Source of the DNA: Bacteroidota bacterium
Lineage (GTDB): Bacteria; Bacteroidota; Bacteroidia; Bacteroidales; JADFUO01
Length of the DNA: 6,176 nt
NCBI GenBank assembly: GCA_015222115.1
Contig: JADFUO010000319.1
Coordinates: 1-6,176, forward strand
Reading direction: 5' to 3'
Positions within the stretch are counted from its first letter, which is position 1; each line of letters opens with the position of its first letter. A program made the translations under genes and the position numbers. This document shows positions 1 to 5,434 of the stretch, piece by piece. Under the pieces are notes generated by a model, which saw nothing but the letters and a program-made list of their open reading frames with translations, was not told where the DNA came from and searched no databases.

Positions 1-86
1 TGAAGCTTTCGGGATGTAAGTTAGGCTTATTGGCAAACTTTAATGTAAGACATTTGAAAGACGGTATTAAACGAGTAATTCATTAG
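1..86 (+). CDS. GxxExxY-family protein, 3' end only
   Basis: An open frame enters from the left edge (first full codon at 3) and stops with TAG at 84-86, giving 27 residues. The peptide contains SGCKLGLLANFNV followed by LKDGIKRVI, which is the characteristic C-terminus of the GxxExxY family (PDDEXK_3 fold, sometimes labelled 'iron:rubisco transfer'): a KLGLLxNFNV strand and an LKDGIxR tail. The family is widespread in Bacteroidetes as single small genes of about 125 residues; its role is not established, although the fold is nuclease-like. The catalytic part lies outside the window, so activity cannot be judged. The identification rests on recognising the tail motif; the other two forward frames stop within the first 25 bases. 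Confidence 0.8.
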   Translation, partial: KLSGCKLGLLANFNVRHLKDGIKRVIH

Positions 87-98
87 TCCTTAGGGTGA

Positions 99-128
99 CT
101 TTGTGATATCCTTTGTGCATCCTTTGTG
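99..128 (+). repeat. Three CTTTGTG repeats downstream of the GxxExxY gene
   Basis: CTTTGTG occurs at 99-105, 111-117 and 122-128, at steps of 12 and 11 bases, followed by a run of nine A at 131-139. The copies lie just after the GxxExxY stop codon and before the next promoter. No hairpin is formed by them. From memory, similar 'ctttgtg' strings recur in intergenic DNA of Bacteroidetes, but this was not searched. Function unknown. Confidence 0.6.
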
Positions 129-188
129 GTAAAAAAAAAGTCTATTTCAACCCTTGATTCGCATTAATAATAAATTTAAATAATTTTA

Positions 189-196
189 TACCTTTA
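189..196 (+). promoter_or_regulatory. Putative Bacteroidetes -7 box of the TonB-domain gene
   Basis: TACCTTTA matches the Bacteroidetes -7 consensus TAnnTTTG at five of the six fixed positions (final G is A). It ends 22 bases before the ATG at 219, giving a short leader. No TTTG is found at the usual distance upstream, so the call is tentative. Confidence 0.35.
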
Positions 197-218
197 CAAC
201 ATTAAATCATAGAACAGA

Positions 219-1043
219 ATGCTAACCATAAATGTAAGTAAGGTGAAATTTAAAATATTTTTTATAATATTTATTTTTATATCTGGTAATATTGGAGCAC
301 AAAATTTCATTCCTGCAAGTTGTTATATGATCAAAAGCCAATTAAAGGATTTCATTAAAGCAGAGATGGTTTATCCCGAAAAGGCAATTCAGAAAAAAGC
401 CGAAGGAATAGTAGAATTATCGTTTATTATAAATCCTGACGGAAGCATACAGCATTTGAAAATAATTGAACCGGTAAGTCCTGAAATTGATAAAGAAGCT
501 ATTAGAATTTTTAAAAAAATTATTTGGATACCTGCTGAAAATTTTGGAAAACCGGTTGCAAGCAGATATACATTTTCTATAAAATTTAATATAAAAAAAT
601 ATAAAAAAAATTGTAAAATAAGAGGATACGCGGAAATTACTTATCCTTACCAGCCTGTTGACACAACTAATAAAATTTATTCTATAAGAGATATTGACAG
701 CAGTCCAATACCTGTTTTTGAATCAAAAAATTATTCATTGAACAAATTTATTAATGAAAACATTATTTATCCGGAAGCAGCATTTAAACAAAACATCTCC
801 GGCATTGTAAAAGTTTGTTTTATTGTTGAGACCCACGGAATGATCTCAAATATTGTAGCTGAAGAACCTTTAGCTGGTGGATGCAGCCAGGAAGCTATCC
901 GTATCATAAAATTATTGAACTGGAAACCCGGAATAAAAGATAAAAAAGCCGTGAGAGTAAAAATGAGTCTTGATATTACTTTTAAACTTTCACAAAAATC
1001 AAGACATCAAATTGTACCTAACAATCAAAATAAATCAATGTAA
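219..1043 (+). CDS. Exported protein with two TonB C-terminal domains
   Basis: The 274-residue protein starts with a signal peptide: basic residues at 8-12, a hydrophobic core at about 13-22, and probable cleavage after GAQ near residue 28. Two copies of the TonB C-terminal fold follow. Copy 1 (about 38-126) has YPEKAIQKKAEGIVELSF, the turn NPDGSI, and EAIRIFKKIIWIPA. Copy 2 (about 172-256) has IYPEAAFKQNISGIVKVCF and QEAIRIIKLLNWKPG. In true TonB this domain binds the TonB box of outer-membrane receptors to transmit ExbB/ExbD energy. Here there is no retained N-terminal transmembrane anchor and no proline-rich spacer, so the product is more likely a free periplasmic protein than a working energy transducer; its actual role is unknown. 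The start was chosen because it directly precedes the signal peptide and sits behind a -7-like box. It shares one base with the following phosphoesterase gene. The last ~17 residues are polar and outside the domain. Confidence 0.82.
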   Translation: MLTINVSKVKFKIFFIIFIFISGNIGAQNFIPASCYMIKSQLKDFIKAEMVYPEKAIQKKAEGIVELSFIINPDGSIQHLKIIEPVSPEIDKEAIRIFKKIIWIPAENFGKPVASRYTFSIKFNIKKYKKNCKIRGYAEITYPYQPVDTTNKIYSIRDIDSSPIPVFESKNYSLNKFINENIIYPEAAFKQNISGIVKVCFIVETHGMISNIVAEEPLAGGCSQEAIRIIKLLNWKPGIKDKKAVRVKMSLDITFKLSQKSRHQIVPNNQNKSM

Positions 1044-1534
1044 TGAAACAAATTGGTTTGCTTTCCGACACTCATAATTTTCTTCACCCTGAATTATTTA
1101 AATTCTTTAAGAATTGTGATGAAATATGGCATGCAGGCGATTTTGGAAATATAAATATTGCTGATGAATTAAGTAATTTCAAACCGGTAAGAGCAGTTTA
1201 CGGAAATATTGACGAAAAGGAAATAAGGATTGTTTATCCTCGTAAACTAATATTTTTTTGTGAAAATATAAAAGTTTTTATGACACATATTGGCGGTTAT
1301 CCCGGAAAATATTACAAGAAAGCCAAAGAAATTATTATAAAGGAAAAACCGGCATTATTTATTTGCGGTCATTCACACATATTGAAAGTTATGCATGATA
1401 AGAAATATAATTTATTGCATATAAATCCGGGAGCTGCAGGTAAGTTCGGACTTCACAATGTTATTACAGCCATAAGATTTTCAATTGATGGGAAAAATAT
1501 TACTAATCTGGAAGTTCTTGAACTTAAAAAATGA
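1043..1534 (+). CDS. YfcE/MJ0936-type metallophosphoesterase
   Basis: The 163-residue length is normal for this small cytoplasmic phosphodiesterase family (Metallophos_2, TIGR00040). All metal-binding motifs are present in order: SDTH at 8-11 (D9, H11), HAGD at 30-33 (D33), YGNID at 53-57 (N55), THIG at 81-84 (H82), and GHSH at 109-112 (H110, H112). NPGAAG at 128-133 is the usual family loop after GHSH. Family members hydrolyse phosphodiesters with two divalent metals, often manganese, and model substrates such as bis-pNPP are cleaved; the physiological substrate is generally unknown. There is no signal peptide. The ATG overlaps the upstream stop in TAATG (1041-1045), implying translational coupling to the TonB-domain gene. 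The two products would act in different compartments, so the pairing may reflect co-expression, not a shared complex. Confidence 0.92.
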   Translation: MKQIGLLSDTHNFLHPELFKFFKNCDEIWHAGDFGNINIADELSNFKPVRAVYGNIDEKEIRIVYPRKLIFFCENIKVFMTHIGGYPGKYYKKAKEIIIKEKPALFICGHSHILKVMHDKKYNLLHINPGAAGKFGLHNVITAIRFSIDGKNITNLEVLELKK

Positions 1535-1599
1535 TAGTGTAACTGTTATGGGTTATACGTTAAAAGTTATTTTATACGGATGAGATTCGATAATCTGTC

Positions 1600-1687
1600 A
1601 TTCGATAGTAATTCAATAGTAATGCAATTGTAATTCAATTGTAAATCGATAGTAATTAAGTTGTAATTCAATAGTAATTCAATTCTA
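1600..1687. repeat. 11-bp tandem repeat, 8 units
   Basis: Eight contiguous 11-base units with no gaps start at 1600, 1611, 1622, 1633, 1644, 1655, 1666 and 1677. The consensus is ATTCAATAGTA, alternating with ATTCAATTGTA; the most divergent units are AATCGATAGTA and ATTAAGTTGTA. The sequence breaks cleanly into CATTCATT after 1687. It has no spacers and so is not a CRISPR. Confidence 0.92.
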
Positions 1688-1708
1688 CATTCATTATTCT
1701 TTGTTAAA

Positions 1709-1748
1709 GTGTTTGCGTGTTTATGTGTTATTGTGTTTACGTGTTTTG
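1709..1748. repeat. 8-bp tandem repeat, 5 units
   Basis: Five contiguous octamers starting with GTGTT are GTGTTTGC, GTGTTTAT, GTGTTATT, GTGTTTAC and GTGTTTTG. They begin 21 bases after the 11-bp array. Confidence 0.8.
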
Positions 1749-1753
1749 ATTAA

Positions 1754-1774
1754 ATTCGTAATTCGTAATCCGTA
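1754..1774. repeat. 7-bp tandem repeat, 3 units
   Basis: ATTCGTA, ATTCGTA and ATCCGTA stand in tandem. The unit equals the ATTCGATAGTA form of the 11-bp repeat with the internal ATAG removed, which suggests a possible common origin. Confidence 0.7.
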
Positions 1775-1787
1775 AATATAGTTGCTA

Positions 1788-1818
1788 ACTGCGGACTGCT
1801 ACTGCCACTGTCACTTTG
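1788..1818. repeat. 6-bp degenerate tandem repeat, about 5 units
   Basis: The units are ACTGCGG (one extra base), ACTGCT, ACTGCC, ACTGTC and ACTTTG. It is shorter and more GC-rich than the arrays to its left, and is the last of the four adjoining arrays. Confidence 0.65.
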
Positions 1819-1868
1819 TTTCAAACGTCATTCAGTACATTAAAAATCAACCAGGTTTACGAATTCCT

Positions 1869-1914
1869 TTTTAATCCGTTGTTATGATAACCTATGGATT
1901 TCAACGGGTTAAAA
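1869..1914. repeat. REP-like hairpin, 13-bp stem
   Basis: The left arm 1869-1881 (ending AATCCGTTG) pairs with the right arm 1902-1914 (starting CAACGGGTT), with one G-T wobble and a 20-base loop. There is no T-run after the stem on either strand, and the nearest upstream gene ends 330 bases away, so it is not an ordinary terminator. A dispersed REP-like palindrome or the remnant of a small mobile element fits better. The loop contains GGATTT, which could pair alternatively with AATCC of the left arm. Confidence 0.55.
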
Positions 1915-1924
1915 TGTAAAGCCT

Positions 1925-1956
1925 TTTGGATAACTTTAAAATATGATTTATATTTG
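1925..1956 (+). promoter_or_regulatory. Putative Bacteroidetes promoter upstream of the sulfatase
   Basis: TTTG at 1925-1928 and TATATTTG at 1949-1956 are separated by 20 bases, matching the -33 TTTG and -7 TAnnTTTG elements of the Bacteroidetes primary sigma factor at the expected spacing. Transcription would begin near 1963, giving a leader of about 280 bases before the sulfatase ATG. A weaker box, TAACTTTA at 2203-2210, lies 32 bases before that ATG and could give a short-leader transcript instead. Confidence 0.5.
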
Positions 1957-1967
1957 TCGGTAAATTG

Positions 1968-2018
1968 AATAAACTTCTACATTATAAGAAATATTAGCTG
2001 TTAGTATAGGAGTTTATT
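1968..2018 (+). other. Leader hairpin 1 (12-bp stem)
   Basis: AATAAACTTCTA at 1968-1979 pairs with TAGGAGTTTATT at 2007-2018 through 12 base pairs including one G-U wobble, with a 27-base loop. If the promoter at 1925-1956 is used, this hairpin lies almost at the RNA 5' end. It matches no riboswitch family I recognise. Confidence 0.45.
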
Positions 2019-2046
2019 ATATAAATAACTGCGTTATCATTTATAT
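2019..2046 (+). other. Leader hairpin 2, abutting hairpin 1
   Basis: ATATAAAT at 2019-2026 pairs perfectly with ATTTATAT at 2039-2046. AAC/GTT pairs further in, with a TGC loop and a 3-base bulge (ATC) on the right side. It begins at the base after hairpin 1 ends. A short TTTTA follows, which is too weak to call a terminator. All pairs in the outer stem are A-U, so its stability is modest. Confidence 0.35.
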
Positions 2047-2242
2047 TTTACATCTGAGAAACCGAATAAAATAGATAACAAAGGTAAAAGTTGAAGTTAG
2101 CAAATTATCATTCCGGATAATTAATGAAATAAAGGCACGTAAAAAAGTGTCCGAACGCAAACTGAAAAGTATTATTGAAATAGAATGAATGGGAAAATAA
2201 ATTAACTTTACTTAATTAATGTTTAACTAAAATTTTAAAAAA

Positions 2243-3904
2243 ATGAAACATTTTAAACAATTAACAATTACAGCGTTAATGCTATTATCTTTCGTGATAG
2301 TAGTACAGTCGCAAAATCCGAGAGGCTCCACTACGGGACCTACTACAGCAAAGGGATATGATCATCCCAATCAGTACCTTGGTAAACAGGCTACATTGAT
2401 TGCAGACAATATGGAACCTGTAATGATGCATCCGGCACAAAACACGGAAGCTCTTAAGAAATTAAAGGAAATGGAGAAAAAATTTGGTAAGAGGCCCAAT
2501 ATTTTAATCTTTCTTCTTGATGATGTAGGTTGGATGGATCCAGGGTTTAATGGTGGTGGTGAAGCTGTTGGTAATCCTACACCTAATCTGGACAGGGCAG
2601 CTCATAATGGTATAATACTTACCTCTGCCTATTCTACTCCTAGTTGTACGCCTACTCGTGCTACAATAATGACAGGCCAGACTCCTTTACATCATGGTCT
2701 GTTGCGTCCGCCCATGTATGGTGAACCTGGTGGCCTGGATGGTGTTACTACCATGCCTAAAATACTTCAGGAACTGGGTTATACCACACAGGGTGTTGGC
2801 AAATGGCACATTGGTGAAAACGAAGCTTCTCAGCCACAAAATGTTGGCTTTGATGATTATTATGGTTTCTTAAGTGTTTCGGATATGTATACCGAATGGC
2901 GCGACATATATTTTAATCCGGAAATAGCTCTTAGTCCAACACGCTTTCAAGTCATGGAAAAATTCCCATTCAACCATAACAATGTTCACTGTACTAAAGA
3001 GAGAGGAGCCGAAAAGGTATACTTGATAGACCTGGAAACTATTAAATATCTTGATCAGGACTGGGCCGATTACAGTGAAAAATTTATACGTAACATGGAA
3101 GATAGCGAAAAACCATGGTTTCTTTATCATGCAACTCGTGCTTGCCATTTTGATAACTATCCCAATGATGAATATGCAGGAAAATCACCAGCGCGAACAG
3201 TTTTTAGTGACGGCATGGTTGAAATTGATGATATCTTTGGAAGACTTGTTAAAGTGTTAGAAGAGACTGGTCAACTGGAAAATACTATTATTTTCTTTAC
3301 TTCCGATAATGGTCCGGAAGCAGAAGTGCCACCACATGGACATACTCCATTCAGAGGTTCAAAAGGTTCCTCATGGGAAGGCGGAACACGTGTCCCGACT
3401 TTTGTTTATTGGAAAGATGTAATTTCTTCAAAAAAGTCAGATGGATTATTTGATCTTGCTGATCTATTCAATACCTGCATATCGCTAGCCGGAATGAAAA
3501 ATGAAGATCTGAGTAAAAGAGTAGGAGCAGACCGCTATGTTGATGGTGTGGATCAAACATCATTTTTATTGGCTGATGAAGGACAATCAAACAGGTACAG
3601 CCGAATATATACATTGAATCAATACCTATCTGCTGTTCGAATTGATGAATTTAAAGTCCATATTACACTCGAGCTTCAGGATGCAATATTTCAACGTGGC
3701 TTTACAGGAGGCTTCAGCGGGGCAATTATTACAAATACAGGAGGTGGTGTCGGTACCAATTTATATACGAATCCACAGGAGGATGTAAGCGAGGGTATCC
3801 GACATATTCCTATTGGCGTAATGCTAGAAGCAGAAATTGATAGGTATTATGAGGTTCTTAAAAAGTTTCCTCCGCAATCGAAGATAGGTTTTAAAAGTAA
3901 TTAG
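2243..3904 (+). CDS. Exported formylglycine sulfatase (arylsulfatase family S1)
   Basis: The 553-residue enzyme would hydrolyse a sulfate ester, probably in the periplasm or at the cell surface. A signal peptide covers residues 1 to about 24 (K2, K5, hydrophobic 8-21, then QSQ). A ~60-residue spacer precedes the alkaline-phosphatase-like sulfatase domain. Visible motifs: [12 protein letters not shown] with metal ligands D93 and D94; [12 protein letters not shown] with C135 (codon 2645-2647) as the cysteine converted to formylglycine in CxPxR, and R139; GKWHIG with K187 and H189; a probable substrate-site H302; SDNG with metal ligands D355 and N356; and [15 protein letters not shown] with K374. 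The tail ([19 protein letters not shown]) resembles the usual C-terminal subdomain, so the gene looks intact. The cysteine type requires a maturase (anSME or FGE), which is not in this window. No SusCD pair or glycosidase is adjacent, so the substrate is unknown. GC content is about 40% by eye, clearly above its neighbours. The start sits behind an A-rich stretch, without Shine-Dalgarno, as usual in Bacteroidetes. Confidence 0.95.
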   Translation: MKHFKQLTITALMLLSFVIVVQSQNPRGSTTGPTTAKGYDHPNQYLGKQATLIADNMEPVMMHPAQNTEALKKLKEMEKKFGKRPNILIFLLDDVGWMDPGFNGGGEAVGNPTPNLDRAAHNGIILTSAYSTPSCTPTRATIMTGQTPLHHGLLRPPMYGEPGGLDGVTTMPKILQELGYTTQGVGKWHIGENEASQPQNVGFDDYYGFLSVSDMYTEWRDIYFNPEIALSPTRFQVMEKFPFNHNNVHCTKERGAEKVYLIDLETIKYLDQDWADYSEKFIRNMEDSEKPWFLYHATRACHFDNYPNDEYAGKSPARTVFSDGMVEIDDIFGRLVKVLEETGQLENTIIFFTSDNGPEAEVPPHGHTPFRGSKGSSWEGGTRVPTFVYWKDVISSKKSDGLFDLADLFNTCISLAGMKNEDLSKRVGADRYVDGVDQTSFLLADEGQSNRYSRIYTLNQYLSAVRIDEFKVHITLELQDAIFQRGFTGGFSGAIITNTGGGVGTNLYTNPQEDVSEGIRHIPIGVMLEAEIDRYYEVLKKFPPQSKIGFKSN

Positions 3905-3945
3905 CCACCTGAATCAATATACAAAAAGAAACATTTCTAATTACT
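3896..3945 (+). terminator. Inverted repeat over the sulfatase stop codon, possible terminator
   Basis: AGTAATTAG at 3896-3904, which includes the TAG stop, is perfectly complementary to CTAATTACT at 3937-3945. The stem is 9 bp, the loop is long (32 bases) and no T-run follows directly, so termination is possible but poorly supported. Confidence 0.25.
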
Positions 3946-4035
3946 GTTGTCCGGTAAAAATATTTAAAATGGAGTAGCCCCGAAGAGCTAACCCCAAGTA
4001 TGGTTAATTTTGTAGTGCAAACAATAATATTGACC
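3905..4035. other. Intergenic stretch with degenerate element-like sequence
   Basis: No gene is seen. TGTTGTCCGGT (3945-3955) is followed by an A-rich stretch and by TAGCCCCGAAGAGCTA (3975-3990), which looks like a decayed short hairpin (TAGC/GCTA). From memory both strings resemble DNA found beside Bacteroidetes insertion sequences and repeats, but no terminal inverted repeat partner or target duplication could be found here. Confidence 0.3.
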
Positions 4036-4206
4036 ATGAGTAAAAATAATGAATCAAGGACTGAAACAGGTGATAAATTTTATTTAGAATTTGAAAACGA
4101 AATCTTGGGAATAAATGTTTTTAAATCCCATGTAAATAATACCACTATTCGAATTGAAATATACCAAGAATCCCAAAATATAAAAAATGATAAATTGAGG
4201 CAATAA
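4036..4206 (+). pseudogene. Small unrecognised ORF, possibly an eroded gene end
   Basis: The open frame runs from ATG 4000 to TAA 4204-4206 (68 codons). The in-frame ATG at 4036 is the more plausible start, giving 56 residues beginning MSKNNESRTETG. The product is polar, with no signal peptide, membrane segment or motif I recognise. Two features argue that it is a relic: its 3' flank (4215-4261) is a near copy of the 3' flank of the T9SS gene at 5434-5480, and its last residues (TTIRIEIYQESQN..) loosely align with that protein's end (GIYLIEISNKQN..), including an ATTGAAATAT identity in the DNA. It could instead be a real small gene or a chance ORF in AT-rich DNA. Confidence 0.3.
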
Positions 4207-4214
4207 CTAAAAAA

Positions 4215-4261
4215 ACTGCCACCAATCGAATTCTAAGACCTATCCAAATGATTTTTTAATT
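4215..4261 (+). repeat. 47-bp direct repeat, copy A
   Basis: It begins ACTGCCACCAATCGAATTCT and ends with ATTTTTTAATT. By hand alignment it is identical to 5434-5480 at 41 of 47 positions without gaps. It starts 8 bases after the stop of the small ORF. The partner copy starts at the last base of the T9SS gene's stop codon, so both occupy the same position relative to a coding end. Confidence 0.8.
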
Positions 4262-4567
4262 ATACTGAAACGCATCCATACGGACTAATTTTATGTCGTA
4301 AACTTTGCAATTCCCGAACAAGTTAATTGCTTGGTATTATGCAATTTGAGCGTGGATAAATTTGCAAACTCGTTTTCGTTCAGCTTATTTTTTATAAATT
4401 CGCCTTGCCGAAGAACGACCGATGGTAAACTTTATACCGATTTTTAAAGCATCACATGAAACGTAATATAGAAATATTTACTATTTTAGCATAGAATTTG
4501 GAGTTTAAGCGCAGACCACGCTGGCGGTAATTATAACAAAGATTTTAACATTAAAAAAAACATAGCA
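4262..4567. other. 306-base region upstream of the T9SS gene
   Basis: No gene is supported. The region is AT-rich with a few more GC-rich words near its 3' end (GCGCAGACCACGCTGGCGG at about 4509-4527). GCAATT and AATTGC, and two copies of TGCAATT, lie within 4308-4347 but form no long stem. TAAATTTG at 4357-4364 fits the -7 consensus, but it has no TTTG at the correct distance and is about 200 bases from the ATG. The stretch just before the ATG is A-rich, typical of Bacteroidetes translation starts. Confidence 0.5.
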
Positions 4568-5434
4568 ATGAAAAGACTAATTACCATTTATCCAATTCTG
4601 ATTTTATTAGGATGCCAAAATTTGTTTTCTCAGGTTTTTTTCCTTGGGTTTGATCAAATACAATGCGGATTAATTACAAATCATGACTATACTTATGATA
4701 ACTCTCTTACATGTCCTCATGGTACTGGTTATAGAATATATAAAAATGGAATCCAGGTTTTTGAAAAATGTATTGAATATGGTGGTTGTTCAGTGCTTGA
4801 CATGATGATTATTAGTGAAACAACAGGATTTATTATTGAATCAAATTCAAATGGTCATACAATTTATAAAACAGTGAATTCTGGTGTAAATTGGGAACCG
4901 ATTGGTGGAGGAGCCCCAACATTTTTAGGATTTTATTTAGTAAATCAAAATACAGGATACCTTGTTACAACATGGGACAATCCATTGGCGTTATACATAA
5001 GCAGAGTATCAGATATTAATACTATATTTATAACTGACTCAAATATTAACAATGATATTATAATAAGTGACACAATTTATGGGGACCCATTTTGTGAAAT
5101 GGACACCTTAAGCTTTAAAATTAAAAATAATTTTGACACCATTAGTTATTATATATTATTAAATGTAGTTCCTTTGAACATTCAAGACATTTCAATAAAA
5201 AGCAAAGCAAGTATTTATCCCAACCCTGTGAATGACTATTTTACTTTTAAAAATATAGAGTTTATGCAATCAGACAATTGTATCACAATTTATAATTATG
5301 ATGGAAGTTTTGTCAAGGTTTTGGAATCTTCTAAAAAAAAGAACTTTTACGTAGGAGACTTAAATACAGGAATATATTTAATTGAAATATCGAACAAACA
5401 AAATAAAGCGATTATCAAAATGATTAAAAATTAA
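4568..5434 (+). CDS. Secreted protein with T9SS C-terminal sorting domain
   Basis: The 288-residue protein has an N-terminal export signal (KR at 2-3, hydrophobic 4-15). The C-terminal ~80 residues form a type A T9SS sorting domain: SIYPNPVNDYFTF (215-227) with the YPNP motif, a middle strand ITIYNYDGSFVKVL, then LNTGIYLIEI (265-274) and a short basic end. Such domains direct periplasmic proteins through the type IX translocon to the surface or medium, where the domain is usually cleaved. The middle (about 80-150) has TTGFIIESNSNGHTIYKTVNSGVNWEPIGG, reminiscent of a Ycf48/BNR-like beta-propeller blade, and a second TGYLVTTW turn; with only one or two blades it cannot be a full propeller. Cysteines at 33, 49, 68, 74 and 176 could form disulfides. 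LLGC at 13-16 resembles a lipobox, although cleavage by signal peptidase I after LFSQ (residue 22) is equally plausible. No enzymatic motif was seen; function unknown. Confidence 0.88.
   Translation: MKRLITIYPILILLGCQNLFSQVFFLGFDQIQCGLITNHDYTYDNSLTCPHGTGYRIYKNGIQVFEKCIEYGGCSVLDMMIISETTGFIIESNSNGHTIYKTVNSGVNWEPIGGGAPTFLGFYLVNQNTGYLVTTWDNPLALYISRVSDINTIFITDSNINNDIIISDTIYGDPFCEMDTLSFKIKNNFDTISYYILLNVVPLNIQDISIKSKASIYPNPVNDYFTFKNIEFMQSDNCITIYNYDGSFVKVLESSKKKNFYVGDLNTGIYLIEISNKQNKAIIKMIKN

Larger units (their letters stand above)
1535..2242. other. 708-base gene-free region rich in repeats and hairpins
   Basis: No credible gene lies between the phosphoesterase and the sulfatase. From left to right the stretch has about 65 bases of plain AT-rich DNA, four consecutive tandem repeat arrays (1600-1818), a long-stem hairpin (1869-1914), a promoter-like TTTG-N20-TATATTTG (1925-1956), two abutting hairpins (1968-2046), a 38-codon open stretch without a normal start codon (2075-2188), and an A-rich translation start region. 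The individual elements are listed separately. No clear terminator follows the phosphoesterase. Confidence 0.8.

Noticed and set aside
1535..1590. Terminator behind the phosphoesterase gene
   Set aside because: Only short, poorly paired AT-rich complementarities such as GTATAA-type words occur; no stable stem followed by a T-run is present.
1600..1687. Possible CRISPR-like array
   Set aside because: The units are 11 bp, contiguous and without spacers, and no cas gene is present.
2203..2210. TAACTTTA as the main sulfatase promoter
   Set aside because: It has one mismatch to TAnnTTTG and no TTTG at the required spacing; the upstream TTTG-N20-TATATTTG fits the consensus better. It is kept only as an alternative in the promoter entry.
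2870..3148. Minus-strand open frame of 92 codons inside the sulfatase
   Set aside because: It lies wholly within the coding region of a clearly conserved sulfatase, has no recognisable motif or start context, and is a shadow of the opposite strand.
3051..3260. Plus-strand 69-codon open frame in a different frame of the sulfatase
   Set aside because: It overlaps the conserved sulfatase domain in an alternative frame and shows no independent coding features.
2243..3904. Phosphatase or phosphonate hydrolase instead of sulfatase
   Set aside because: The CTPTR formylglycine motif followed by ATIMTG, together with GKWHIG and SDNG, is specific to the cysteine-type sulfatase branch of the superfamily.
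4262..4567. Integron attC-type recombination site before the T9SS gene
   Set aside because: I looked for paired RYYYAAC/GTTRRRY boxes around an imperfect palindrome. GTTATAA on the minus strand near 4530 does not fit the consensus, and no matching arm was found.
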